Below, piece by piece: positions 33,779 to 47,000 of a stretch of DNA of 64,000 bases (positions are counted from its first letter, which is position 1; every line of letters begins with the position of its first letter). Location of the stretch: NCBI GenBank assembly GCA_002286715.1, contig NSJX01000006.1:558001-622000 (forward strand). Direction: 5' to 3'. The position numbers were made by a program, and so were the translations under genes. The notes beneath the pieces were generated by a model that was not told the DNA's origin, did no database searches, and saw only the letters and a list, made by a program, of their open reading frames with translations. Origin of the DNA: Dentipellis sp. KUC8613 (lineage: Eukaryota; Basidiomycota; Agaricomycetes; Russulales; Hericiaceae).

Positions 33779-35827
33779 TCACTGCTCCGTCCACTCGAAC
33801 GAGCCTACGATCGCCGTGCGCCCCGCGAACGACCCCGGACTCGGCGAGAGGATCGTCATCTTGCGATTCGGGATATCGATGTTCGTCCTGCCGTAGCACA
33901 ACACGCGACCACATCAGCACGCATCCCATAGAAGAGAAAAATACCGCAGAAGGGAAGAGAAGGGGAAGAAAGAAGGGAGGGGAGACGCACACAGCCAAGA
34001 ACCCCACGACCTGCAGATCCAAGATCTCCTCGTCGTACCGCTCCGCCTCGTCCGCGTTCGGCGGGGCGAGCAGCGCGAGCATCGCGTTGCGCAGCCCCGA
34101 GCCCGGCGCGGCGGGGTCGAGCTGCAGCGGCTGCATCTCGGACACCGTGCGCGCGGCGCCGATCGGCAGCGCGGTCGAGGGCGCCATCGTTTCTGCCATC
34201 GGCCACGCGTCAGTAATCCCATTGCCCGGAGCAGACAAAGAAGGAGGAATGGAGGAGAAAAGGGTGGGGTAGGATGGGGACAGCGCACCTTCGCCGATGC
34301 GGTACACGGTGAGGTCGTCGAAGCTGACGACGGAGCTGCTCGGCGCGAGGTGCACGTCCATCGCTGCCTCGCCGCCGGCGGTCGCGCTCGGGTCGACGCC
34401 GGGGCCGGGCGGGGGCGTGAGCGGCTGGCCGTACATGTATGTGTGCAGCTGGTATGTTTGTATGCGCGTGCGGTAGGGCTGGTCCAGCTCCACGACCTAG
34501 ATGCGCAGGTCGGGATCAGGGTGAGAATCGAAGGCGGAGGAGGGGATAAAGGGAGAGGAGGAGGGAGAGGGAGAGGACGCACGCCGCCAGACTTGGGGAT
34601 CTTGACGACGGTGATGCGGTTCCCGTACGTGCGCTGCATCTCGACGTTGAGCTTCTCGTGCCCGACGACGAGGATGACGTTTATCCGGAACGCGTCGACG
34701 CACGCCTTGATGAGCGCGTGGCGGTGGTCCGACGACGACGCGAAGGACGAGGGCGTGTCGACGATCAGCCCCGCCGCCCGACCTGCTCAGCCACCACCAT
34801 AACCACCACGAGCGCCGCCGTCAGATCTGATTGGTTTTGGCATGGGGAGGGAACGGGACACGCGCACCTGCGACGTCGAGCTCGCTGCGCTCGCGGATGT
34901 TCTCGCCGAGGTTGCGGATGAGGCGGTCCATGAGCAGTGGGTTGCGCCGCGTCTCCGCGTGGCCGTACCAGTACACGAGCGGGACGAGCGCGTTGGACGA
35001 GAGCGTGGTCGGTGCGGACGTCGCGGCGGTGCCGAGGGGTGAAGCGGGTGAGGCGGTCGTGAGCGGCGCGGTGATCGGTGCAGCCGACAGTGTCCCGGGG
35101 ATCGTCCATCCGCCCTGCACGGAGAGAACACACATATGCAAGCGTCAGTCTCCGCAGCGCACGTGCACGGGAAGGAGTGGCGAAAGGCGGGCGCGACGCA
35201 CCTCGGCGGGGTCGACGTTCACGTAGAGTGGCACCCAGTCCTGGCCGGCGCGCACGGCGTAGTTCGTGAGGATCTTGCACACGCTCGTCTTGCCCGAGTT
35301 CTCGGGGCCGAGCACGAGCACGCGCGGGGGCTCGTCGTCGTCCGCGGGCGCGACGGCGCGCACGCGCATCGCCTCGAGCGCGAGGTGCACGTTCGCGTAC
35401 GCGGCCATGGGCGTCTCTTCCGAGACGTATTCGGTGGAGGGGAGGCCTGTGACGTGCGCGCGGGAGGAGGTCGGTTTGTGTACGGGTGCGGATGCATAAA
35501 GGAAGGGGGGAGGGGGAATGGCGGTAGTGGGTACTCATCTCGATGGTGCAGCCCTGCCAGGTGAAGACGGCGGCTTTGCATTCCCAGCCGAAGAGGTAGG
35601 TCTTGCCCTCTGCGAGCTCGGCGCCGAAGATCTCTGCGTGGCCGCGCGCGAGCTGGTGCGGGTGGTGCGGCGTGCGTGCTGTTTAGGGCGGGGATGGCCC
35701 GGAGATGGGGTGGACGGCGCACCTTGATGGCGAGCGAGGTGCCCGGGTCGAGCTCGAAGCGGTACTCGGTCTCGGGCTCGAGGACCCACTCGCGCGTGCT
35801 GCCGCCGACGTTCTGTGGCTCAGACAT
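33779..35827 (-). CDS. CLP1: CLP1, cleavage/polyadenylation factor IA subunit
   Basis: Eight exons (35827-35723, 35652-35535, 35446-35202, 35114-34868, 34782-34583, 34496-34289, 34192-33991, 33887-33779) give 477 residues (445 in yeast, 425 in human). Clp1 bridges subunits of the mRNA 3'-end processing complex; the animal form is a 5'-OH polynucleotide kinase. Visible parts: N-terminal beta domain with WVLEPETEYRFELDPGTSLAIK and LFGWECKAAVFTWQG, YVSEETPMAAYANVHLALE, Walker A GPENSGKTS near residue 110, VNVDPAEGGWTIPGT, then VVGHEKLNVEM and a C-terminal domain ending in TAIVGSFEWTEQ. A low-complexity Pro/Gly insertion (PLTPPPGPG) is present. The exon 2 donor (GTACCC) and exon 7 donor (GTGCGT) were chosen to keep frame and motif order. 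Confidence 0.9.
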
Positions 35828-36851
35828 GCAGGGCTGGTGAAGTCAGTAGGTACAATGGAAAACGGAGCGCTATTCCGAACGGGTTGGGCTGGCGTGGGCA
35901 GCTCAAGCAAGGCGCTCAATCCTGGGTATGCGCCGAGGATGTCTATCGGTGTGCTCAGTAGAGATTTACAGCAGCTGGAGCTCGCAGCTGGCGACTCGGA
36001 TGCGCGTATGTCGACAAACAGCTGCAGAGTCTCAAAGCAATTTGGGTTTGCAGCGCCCGTGGGAAAAACATACGACGGCAGGACCTCGGACACTTTGCGA
36101 ACTCTATTCTCGCGGCGGATCGGGAACGACGAGGACGAGAGTCGTCCGGCAATTCAGTGGACGGTCTTGTTCCTGGGAGATTATGGACATGAGAGGGACA
36201 TCAGGGAAGATCTCAACGACAGGCTGGCAGAACGCAGGCAAAGATGTGATGACGACGAGCCAACGGCGGCGATATCGCGCTGTTGTGTGCATTGCAAGGC
36301 ACCCGACGATCGGCTACCAGAACGTTACATCCAACCGGCCGCGGAAGTATTTCCGCTGAGGTGCCCGTCCCTCGTCAGACGCGTTTCGAACGCTTATCAG
36401 AACACAGCACAGTGAGCATCTCTGTCCAGATATCAGGGTCTCCTTATTCACAGAAAGATCTGCAGAAGACAACCGATCGGGACTGCATGCGATCCTGAAG
36501 AAAAAATATGATGGAGACTCCAAGTATCTGAGGATCCCCGTCGAGTCCGCAACAGCAGGTAACATGGGTGTATTCAGTCGGGGGCAAGCTGGGCGCAGGA
36601 CAAGGACGGGAGGGGACAGAGACGGTGAGAGAGACAGGATGTGTAAGAGAGGGATCGGGGGATTGCATGAATGGAGACAAGACGGAGACGCCGAGGACGT
36701 GCTTCTTTCTCGATTCTGGCGTGTGTCGTCGCTCTTCCAAGGGCAATCACGATCAGGTCGTGCTCACAGGCCCACAGTCCTATAAACATCCTGCCATGCT
36801 CCCACCATCCCTCGGCTCCTTTCCTCCCCCCTCCCAAGCCTAGGACTTCCC
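35828..36851. promoter_or_regulatory. Divergent upstream region of CLP1 and the MFS permease
   Basis: 1024 bp. The plus strand is open for 236 codons from 35705, but most of this is antisense to CLP1 exon 1 and the rest has no domain, so I treat it as non-coding. A TATAAA box lies at 36781. Confidence 0.45.
36781..36786 (+). promoter_or_regulatory. TATA box of the MFS permease gene
   Basis: TATAAA 66 bp before the start codon at 36852, followed by a pyrimidine-rich stretch. The spacing suits a short leader. Confidence 0.5.
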
Positions 36852-39368
36852 ATGCCTTCTTCTCGCAACAGCAGCGACCTCGACTCCGAGAAGGTCAAGG
36901 AGGCCGCCAGTGACATCGGCACGGATGCTAAGCACCCCGCCGTCTACGACAAGACCGTTGTCGACACCGCTGCGGTTCTCGTCGCCGGCACGGAGGGCGA
37001 TGTTGACCCACAGGAGGCTGCCCGGCTGAGGTGCGCACTGCGCACTGCGCTTTCTATCCGGAGACAGCACCGAGACTAACGCGCGACGCGCACATGCAGG
37101 CGCAAGCTCGACTGGCATCTGATGCCGCTCATGTGCAGTACGTCTCACCATCTTTGACTCGCTCGCTGTCGTGCGTCTCGACTTACGCGCATCTATGGCT
37201 AGTCCTCTACCTGTACGTATCCCTTCCGTGCCTTGTGTCACGCATCGCTTAGGCCGTCTCGGATTAGCATGACGTTCGCCGACAAGACGACGCTGGGCCA
37301 GAGCGCGATCCTGGGCATCAAGTATGTCACTTTGTCTTCCATGCATCCTCTGCACCCTCCTTAGCACCGCGTCGTATCAGGCAGGGCGCGCACCTAAACC
37401 AGAACCAATTCAACTGGCTCGGCGCCGTGTTCTACCTTTCCTACCTCGTGTTCCAGTACCCCCAGAACCTCGCCCTGCAGTATTTCCCCATCGGAAAATG
37501 GATCAGGTACGCCAGTCCCTTCGCGCTCTGCGCGCTGTGCTGAGGCTAAATGACCGTTGTATGTACACAGTATCAACGTCCTCGTCTGGGCCATCGCGCT
37601 CATGTGCCATGCCGCCTGCCACTCCTTCGGCGCGCTCTTCGCCGTGCGCTTCATCATGGGCATGGCAGAGGGCGCGATCACCCCCGGCTTCATGCTCGTC
37701 ACCGCCATGTTCTACACGCGCGCCGAGCAGACCAAGCGCGTCGGCTACTGGTGTACGTCCCTCTCGGCGCGCCGGCTTCACCGCTCCGCTCGCTGACCCC
37801 GTCCGTGCGCAGACCTCATGAACGGCGTCGCAATCATCATCCTTGGGTTCCTCGGCTTTGGCGTCCTGCACATCCACACGGGCAAGTTCCTCCCCTGGCA
37901 ATGGTATGCCTTATCTCTTCCTCCATCCATGCTGCCCGGTCCTGACCGCGCCCGCGACCGCGCCGTGCTGCAGGCTCGTGATCATCACCGGCATCATGAC
38001 CCTCGTCGTGGCCGTCTGCTTCTGGCTGTTCTTCCCCGACTCGCCGACCACCGCGTGGTTCCTCACGCCCGAGGAGCGCGTCGCCGCCGTGCAGCGCATC
38101 CGCGTGAACCAGGCGGGCGTGGAGAACAAGGTGTGGAAGCGGGACCAGTGAGTTTGCTTTGCCCTCCGTGGCGTTCCTGATCACTCATGGGACGTGTGTC
38201 AAGGGCGATTGAGACTCTGAAGGACCCCAAGACGTGGATCTTCGCTGTCTTTGCGGCTGTCACGAACCTGCTCAACTCGGTCTGTGCCCTTTTTGTCTGT
38301 GGCGTTTCCGAATGTGGCGACTGACGGCTTCGTGCAAATCTACGTGTGCAGCTCACGAACCAGCGCCAGATCATCGTGAATGAGTTTGGGTTCAACACGA
38401 TCAATACGACGCTTATCGGTTGCGTTGATGGTCTCGTCGAAAGTGCGTTTGCCCTGCCTCCTTGCTGATCCTGCTTCTCTTCCGCTCACGCACTACGTGC
38501 ATAGTTGTGGCCATCTGGATTGCGATCACCGTCGCAAGTGCATGGCCGAACGGCCGCATCTACGCCGCCGTGCTGTGCTTCATCCCGTCCATCGTCGGCT
38601 CCGTGCTCGTGAGCGTCCTGCCGTTCCACATCAAGGGCGGCCTGCTCGTCTCGTACTGGCTTTCCAGTAAGCCCCACTCTTACTTATCTCCAAGTCGAAC
38701 CAAGTCGCTGACTGAATGCTTCTTCTGCATAGTCTTCGCGTTCCCGCCGTTCACGATCTTCCTGTCGTGGGTAAGCATGGTCACCGCAGGGCACACGAAA
38801 CGTACGTGCACTTTCACCTCCTTTCTTCTGGTCTTTCTCCTTTTCAATCGGCATTTTACTGACGGATGGGTTTGTGGACATAGGCACGACCACGAACGCA
38901 ATCGTCCTCGCCTCATACGGCCTCGGCAACACGCTCGGGCCCTTCATGTGGAAAGCAAAATACGCGAAACGGTACGCCCTCCCTCCCTGATCCCCATCCT
39001 CTCGCACACACACATACTCACGCGCACCGCGACACACAGGAACCACGTCCCCTGGGGCATCTTCACCGGCGTCTGCGTCGCCTCCGCCGTGCTCCTCCTG
39101 CTCGCGCGCTGGCTCCTCGCGCGCGAGAACACGCGCCGCGAGCTGGAGAAGCACGACGACACGTTCGACGAGGTGTATATCGCCGCGGTGGACAAGGACG
39201 GGAAGGCGGTGGAGAAGCATGTGGATCGGGTGCGTTCTTGCTCTTTCTGTCCCCCCCGTCTTGCGGAATGTGGAATGTGGAATGTGTGCTGACCGGGTGT
39301 TGATTGGTACGCAGGCGTTCTTGGACCTGACGGATCGCCAGAACCGCGACTTCCGCTACCCGCTGTGA
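36852..39368 (+). CDS. MFS permease of the anion:cation symporter (Dal5/allantoate permease-like) family
   Basis: Fifteen exons (36852-37030, 37100-37137, 37203-37212, 37268-37321, 37381-37506, 37571-37752, 37813-37903, 37974-38147, 38204-38279, 38352-38442, 38505-38666, 38733-38801, 38884-38971, 39040-39229, 39316 or 39315-39368) join to 527 residues with about 12 membrane segments. Family marks: RRKLDWHLMPLMC, LYLMTFADKTTLGQSAILGI, NWLGAVFYLSYLVFQYP, FIMGMAEGAITPGFMLV, WFLTPEERVAAVQRIR, and TAGHTKRTTTNAIVLASYGLGN. These are typical of Dal5/Tna1-like carriers of organic anions such as allantoate, nicotinate or related compounds; the substrate cannot be read from sequence. The third exon is only 10 nt and is needed to restore the conserved segment. 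Both termini are hydrophilic and cytosolic. A TATA box is present. Confidence 0.9.
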
Positions 39369-39808
39369 TTCGCGCCTTACTACTCAATACCGACGCGGCT
39401 CCCGACGCACGAGCACGATCACGAATGTCGAAACCACCACGAGATAATGCAAACGAACCGACCGCCACGACGCTCACGCACTGTCTACCGTCTATCTTCG
39501 CCATTGACACACCCGCTGTACTATATCTCACATACCGCACGCCGTACACATACCTACCCCACGTCGTAATACCCGCGAGCCGGCGCGCCGCGACAGCCTT
39601 AGATGTTTGTTCAGAATCCCATTCTCAGTCTTGGTTCACGCGCGGCGAGGGGGTGTTTGGTGTTTGGTGTTGGGTGTTGGGTGTTTGGTATTTAAATGGT
39701 GTTTATGCCAATATATATTCCGAGGTCGCGCTTCCGATATTCCGATATCCATACACCGCGTCCACATCCCCGCTTCCGAGTACTACACTACCAGTAACCA
39801 ATGTGCTA
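39369..39808. other. Convergent 3' region between the MFS and CTF18 genes
   Basis: 440 bp with a tandem TGTTTGGTGT/TGTTGGG tract around 39655-39695. No gene is seen. Confidence 0.5.
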
Positions 39809-42800
39809 CTACAAAAACGACGAGACCTTGACCGGCTTGCGCACCGCCGCGGAGTTGCCCTCGTTGAACCGGTAGGACACTTTATACGACCGCTCCGGCT
39901 CCTTCTCCTCCCCCTTCTCGTCTGGCTGCTTCGCGCCCACTGTAGACGCGGGCTTCGCGTTGCCGCCGCTCTTGCCTTTACTTCGGGTCTTTGCTTTACT
40001 ATCGGCGGGTACGACGATCGGGCGGCCGAAGAAATCCACCGCGGGCTATAAATGCAAACGCAAGCACGGAAGTTCAGCATGACGAGTTGGAAGAGGGGAT
40101 GTACTGTGAGGGCGCACCTTATCCGCAATATCAACCACCGCAGCACCCGCACCCGCTCGTGCGCCGTCGACCCTCGCGCGCTTGCGCGGGCGCTCCTGCA
40201 TCAGCGCGCCCTCGCCCTCGCCCTCGCCCTCCGCGCGCTCGCCCTGCTCCCCATCGGGCCCGTCCGCGGCCTCCTCCATGGGCCTGTCCGCGCGCGTATT
40301 GTGTTTGCCAGCATCACGATCGGCGCGGGCGAGGCGCGGACGTGGGCACGTGCACCAGAATAAGCACGAGCACGAGTACGACCCCGAGCACCAGCACCAG
40401 CAGAACGGCGGGAGGCGGACGTGCGGGTGCAAGTGGACGCGGAGGCGGAATCGCATGGGGGTTGAGGAGGGCACGAGAAGTATATGATCAGCGTGTGTAG
40501 GGTGCGTATAAGGGTACACGGCGCGAACGTACCGCTGGGCGCCGAAGAAGGACGGGCGCGCGGCTTTGCTGCGCTCCATGGCGTCTGCCTGGCGCGCGAT
40601 GAGCTGTGTGTCGATCTATATGTGGGTATGGGTGGGAGTACAAGGTTAGTGGTTATGAAGATGGAGAAGGGAGAAGGGGAAGGGGACGTGCCTCGCCGGC
40701 GACGAGGTGCCGGACGGCGTAGCGCGAGACGGCGATGTCGGATGCGCGCTTGCCGTCGTAGGTCACGAAGATGTCGATGGGTCTGCGAGGATCATCGCGG
40801 CGTCAGTAGGATGCGCGAAGAGGGGGGAGGGGAAGGAAGGGGAGGGACGCACGGGTCGAGTCGGTACACGAGCTGCCCGTCCTCAGCTTTCTCCTGCACG
40901 AAGCGCAGCTCGAGCGACACCATGATATCTACGAGCCGCTTGAGGAGCGCTTTTTCCTCCGCGCGGATGACCTGGCTGTTAACCTGCGCGATAGGCATAC
41001 ATTAGCACTCAGCACCAAAACGAGAGGGCGGAGGAGCGAGAAGGGGAACGCGGTGAAGAAGAGGGAAGATGGACGTACAGGCCGCAGAGGGGGCGAGATG
41101 ATGCGGTTGAGGAAAGGCGCGAACTCGAGGTGCAACACGGGCTCGCTGACGAGGCTGCGGTAGTTGCCTGTCGTGCGCCCGTTGCCTGTACGCACCGCCC
41201 GCGCGAGGGACTTGTACACCTCCTCGTTTGTGCGCATTTGGGTATACGCCTAGTCAAGCATAGCTAGTTTCAGAGTTTCCACAGAAAAATAAGAAAGAAG
41301 AGGGATGCGGACCTCCCAGTCAGCTTTGGGCCGCTCGACGCGTGCGCCGCCGCGCTCCTGGAAGAGCGGGTAGAAGGGGACGAGCATGTAGGAGAGGTAC
41401 GGGAGGAGCGCGTATTCGCGCTCCGCGCGCATGGCGCCGGATAGGACGTCGTAGGCGGCGAGCCATTCGTTTGCTTTGAGGTACCGCGCGAACGTCGCGT
41501 CGTGCTGGTGCGTATGGGCGTAGTGTTCGAAGCAGCCTGCAGAGTGGTTTTGGTTATGAGACACATTAATATAGACGAGAGAAAACATACCTGTAGCGAC
41601 GCGATCCAACATGCCGCTACCGTCCAGCTCGCGGCTCAGGCGATCGACGTACCGCGCTTCGTCTTCCTCACCCAGACCGAGTTCCTTGACACGCTTCTTG
41701 GTCATGGGCGAGAACAAATTGTTGAGGACGGTGAGGAAAGACGTGTCGGCTTCCTTCATCCCCGATGTAGCGGCGCGAATGAGGGCCTCCGTGACTTGCT
41801 GGTTGCGCGACTTGATGAACTACATGCATCCAGTCAGTACTGTATCAGAAATCCATTGTGATTAGAAGAGTGTTGACCTGCAGAGTATTCAAACATCCTC
41901 TCAGGTCACCCAGCGCGATACCGACGAGTGTGCTCAATGCTCGTGGCTCCGCCTTCAGACCTTCATACTCGCAGATGTCACGTAGCCGCTTTACGATGTG
42001 AATGTCAGCAGGCCGTGTAAAGCGGACGATCCGGGCGACGGGACGAAGTTTGGCGAGCGACGAGGCATAGAGGTCGTTACAGATACAGATGATAGGGCGC
42101 AGGAGAGGTCGTTTGCCTTTATTGTCCTTCTTCTTCCGTTCTGCGGAATTATAAGCAAGGGCTTAGCGAGAGTGATCAAGGTCACATACTGTCTTTTTGT
42201 GGCCGTTCGTAGGTAAGCTGGACTAGCTTTTGGATGAAGCCGGATGACTAGAAAAGACTTCAATGAATATGGCGTGACTTGAGAGGCCAGCGCCAGAACG
42301 TACGACATCACCTCCACCAGTAGCACCGTCAATCTCATCAATGACAATAAGGTTTGGTCTAGAGCTGCCAACGGCATATCCTGATTCTAGCGCGGGACGT
42401 ATTCGGTCCTCGACAATCTGTCCTGAGCGTGCATCACTGGTAAAGTATCAATATATATGTCCTAGTGTGACCCGCGCTAGGCACCTACCTTGCATTGATC
42501 TCGAAGACATCGTAGCCGGCATGCTTGGCGACTATATGCGCCAATGTCGTCTTTCCGAGGCCTGGGGGTCCTGACATCAGCAGAATCTGCAAGCGTCGCA
42601 GTCAGCGTAGGTGTCGGTAACGCGGAGTGCATAGCGGATAACCTTCTCTTGTGGGCGTTGGAATTCGTCTTCGGGAGCGAACTTGTCCTCGCCCTCGCGC
42701 GCTCGCTTCTTGCCCTTCCGTTTCCCAAACACGCAGTAATCCCATTCTTTCACCCATGCTGCAACTTCGCGATGCAGGCGCTCGTCGCCTAGCAGATCCA

Positions 42801-43838
42801 CGAACCGTTTGGGACGATATCGGTCTATCCAAAGCGTGTCGTCAGTGTCAACAGACGGCGCATTCGCGCTCGTAGATACGGGATCTCTGTTCATTGTATA
42901 TTCGTGAGCGTGAAGACAGAAAGGAATGATAAATGCCCACTCTGCTGAGATCTTGCGCGCCGCGGTAATTGACAACTCGTCCATGAGTCTATGGAGGGGT
43001 ACGTCAAGGAGATTCCCCATGGACTGTTTAGACGTGCTTGAAGTCTAGTACAGCATTTACATGAGCTGAGGTGAAGCCAGATAGGCGGCATTCTTACAGA
43101 AGGAGCGTTCAACTTCTTTGGCTTTCTTTTCAGAAAGACAGTCCGGCCATCGTATGTCGAAGAGCGAACAGATGAGCGAGGAAGCAGAATTGGGGCACCA
43201 CCGAATGCTCCATCCCCTGAGGAAGTGGTGGTAGTCCTCGGATACGGGCGGAGAATGTCGGATATGTCTGGGAGTTCGTCATCTGTTGTTTGAGGACGAG
43301 TTAGGGTAATCCTGGCACTAAGAAGCTGCGAATATACCTTGCGATTCCGATAGATTGATAGATATGTCAGCTATGGGGAATGGTCAGACCGAGTCACGCG
43401 TGCTACTTCAACGCGTACCTGCGCCGACTGTAGGCCTTGAATCGAGCAGTCCGTTGGATTGAAACAGCGGCGCGGTCGCCGGACCATTCTCTATCGAGAA
43501 ATAGATAGAATATCCAAGTGACATGAATAGCATATAAACGAGTGCTCACCATTGCCAATCTGCGACGGTACGCGCGACGGGCCCGCTTCAGTCGAGGAAG
43601 GAGGTGTTGAAGGCCGCACGGACGCGCCCAGTAGTCCATTCGGCACGAAATCGCTCGATGCAGAGTTCGCAGCCGAAACAGACTGAGATAGAAGAGATGT
43701 TCCTCCGAGCAGGCCATTGGGCTTGAAAAGACTTGTAGTCTCCGCGGCTTGCTCAGATGACGAGTCTTGAGAGACACTCTGCAACAGAGAGGGCCCCCCT
43801 AGCAGTCCATTAGGACGAAACACGTCAGTTTCGCCCAT
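39809..43838 (-). CDS. CTF18: CTF18, large subunit of the alternative clamp loader
   Basis: Eighteen exons give 936 residues (43838-43550, 43490-43419, 43370-43338, 43282-43098, 43044-42941, 42886-42643, 42586-42489, 42436-42304, 42247-42190, 42140-41878, 41819-41591, 41536-41313, 41249-41079, 40983-40853, 40782-40692, 40615-40533, 40283-40118, 40045-39809). Ctf18-RFC loads PCNA and acts in sister-chromatid cohesion. Visible: [18 protein letters not shown], Walker [11 protein letters not shown], Walker [10 protein letters not shown], sensor region [12 protein letters not shown], and the C-terminal [17 protein letters not shown] that binds Dcc1/Ctf8. The first 110 residues carry four PNGLLG-like motifs. 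The intron 40616-40691 starts with GC. The intron 42887-42940 is a multiple of three with no in-frame stop and could be retained. Intron 40284-40532 is unusually long (249 nt). Confidence 0.9.
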
Positions 43839-44432
43839 AATTGTTGGTATTTAGCTTTATATGCGCGCCGTTAATTCGTAAAAGTAGTCAGAGCAGGGGC
43901 GGCAAGGATAGTGGTGGTGATGGTGAAGACGCGTCGAACGCGCTTGTGGCGCAAGTCAACGCGTCGAACGTGGCGTCACGGGCTCGTTGCCGTCGGGCCT
44001 GACATCAAGCCGAACACGTTTTCTCATTGAGCACGACGTTCGTGCGGGTGTTCGTGCGGTTACCGCAGGAAGATAGACGGGCCTGGTGCCTTTTGCAGCA
44101 GCGAAAGCCACAGAAATGAAGGAGTGCAGTGTTTTCGCGTTGGAATGGTGTTGCAAAGTCGTAAAAAGAGCATAAAAATCACACAAATGTTCACACTCTT
44201 GCTGGTAACTGTTTTTACGTGCGGAGGCAGCATGCAAGCCAGTCGCCGACACGCAAGGCCTCGCTCAGGTTGACGCGGGGGCGTTGACGTGGGGATGAAC
44301 CGAGGGGGTCGGGGCGAGCCGGGGCAGCGGAGCTTGAACGGAGCGCGAATCTAAAAGGCAGGCGCGAACAGCCGGAGTTTGCACCCATCATTTCCATTCC
44401 CTTCCCTCCCGCCGTCGTCGTCGTTGTCTACG
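43839..44432. promoter_or_regulatory. Divergent promoter between CTF18 and ATP2
   Basis: 594 bp between two start codons on opposite strands. A CGTCGAACG word recurs near 43930-43975, and ATP2 has a pyrimidine-rich leader. No gene is seen. Confidence 0.5.
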
Positions 44433-46404
<1,972 letters not shown>

Positions 46405-47000
46405 GCGTGAGCTTTGATGGAATAGGGTTGGTGTTTGGAATGGACGATGCTTAGGGGATGGCGTTGTTGTTGCTCTGCTGGTGAGGAACCCGGTGTAAAC
46501 GTTATCTCTCGTCGTTCTCGTGCGTGCGGTTGAAAAATGTTGATACGGATTTGTCGCCTGCGGGGAATCAAAAGCTTTTTCTTATCACTCAAGTTAATAT
46601 AGACAGCACGATTGTTCTTTGAACTGGGTCAACGATTATTTCTGACATTCTTGCCATGCTTTGTAATGTCCTGAAGTTCTTGAGGTCACGCATCGGCCAT
46701 GAGGTGTATGACGCTGGAGTTGGTCACCGATGCATAAGCATCTTACAATGAAAGTGAGCAATCTTTCTCAAGTGGCCCGATGTCCAAGACAGTTAATTTG
46801 TATACTGCAGCAGCGGCAGTCCTTGCTCCCACCCGACTCATAGCTCGGGCAAGCGCTACTGAGTCAAAGAATGAACTCTCCATTGACATACGGGCCCGAC
46901 AACGTCGAGTCCCCGACCCGACCCCGCAGCCTTGCTGCATAAGTAGAGCAAAGTTAGCACTAAGATCCTCCAGCAACAGCACACAGAACATCTCTCCACC
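46405..47000. other. Interval between ATP2 and the PEP-mutase-like gene
   Basis: 596 bp holding the ATP2 3' end and the next promoter. A GCATAAGTAG stretch near 46935 may serve as a TATA element. The minus strand has a 152-codon open frame (46743-47201) that runs antisense into the next gene and shows no domain. Confidence 0.45.

Noticed and set aside
35705..36415. 236-codon open frame on the plus strand between CLP1 and the MFS gene
   Set aside because: The first part is antisense to CLP1 exon 1 and the rest has no domain.
36796..36843. 15-codon upstream open reading frame before the MFS gene
   Set aside because: Its ATG is only 15 bp after the start of the TATA box, so it is probably upstream of the transcription start.
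42887..42940. Read-through of this 54-base interval in CTF18 as coding
   Set aside because: It is open and a multiple of three, but has donor GTGGGC and acceptor ACAG and the typical intron length, so an intron is more likely. Not certain.
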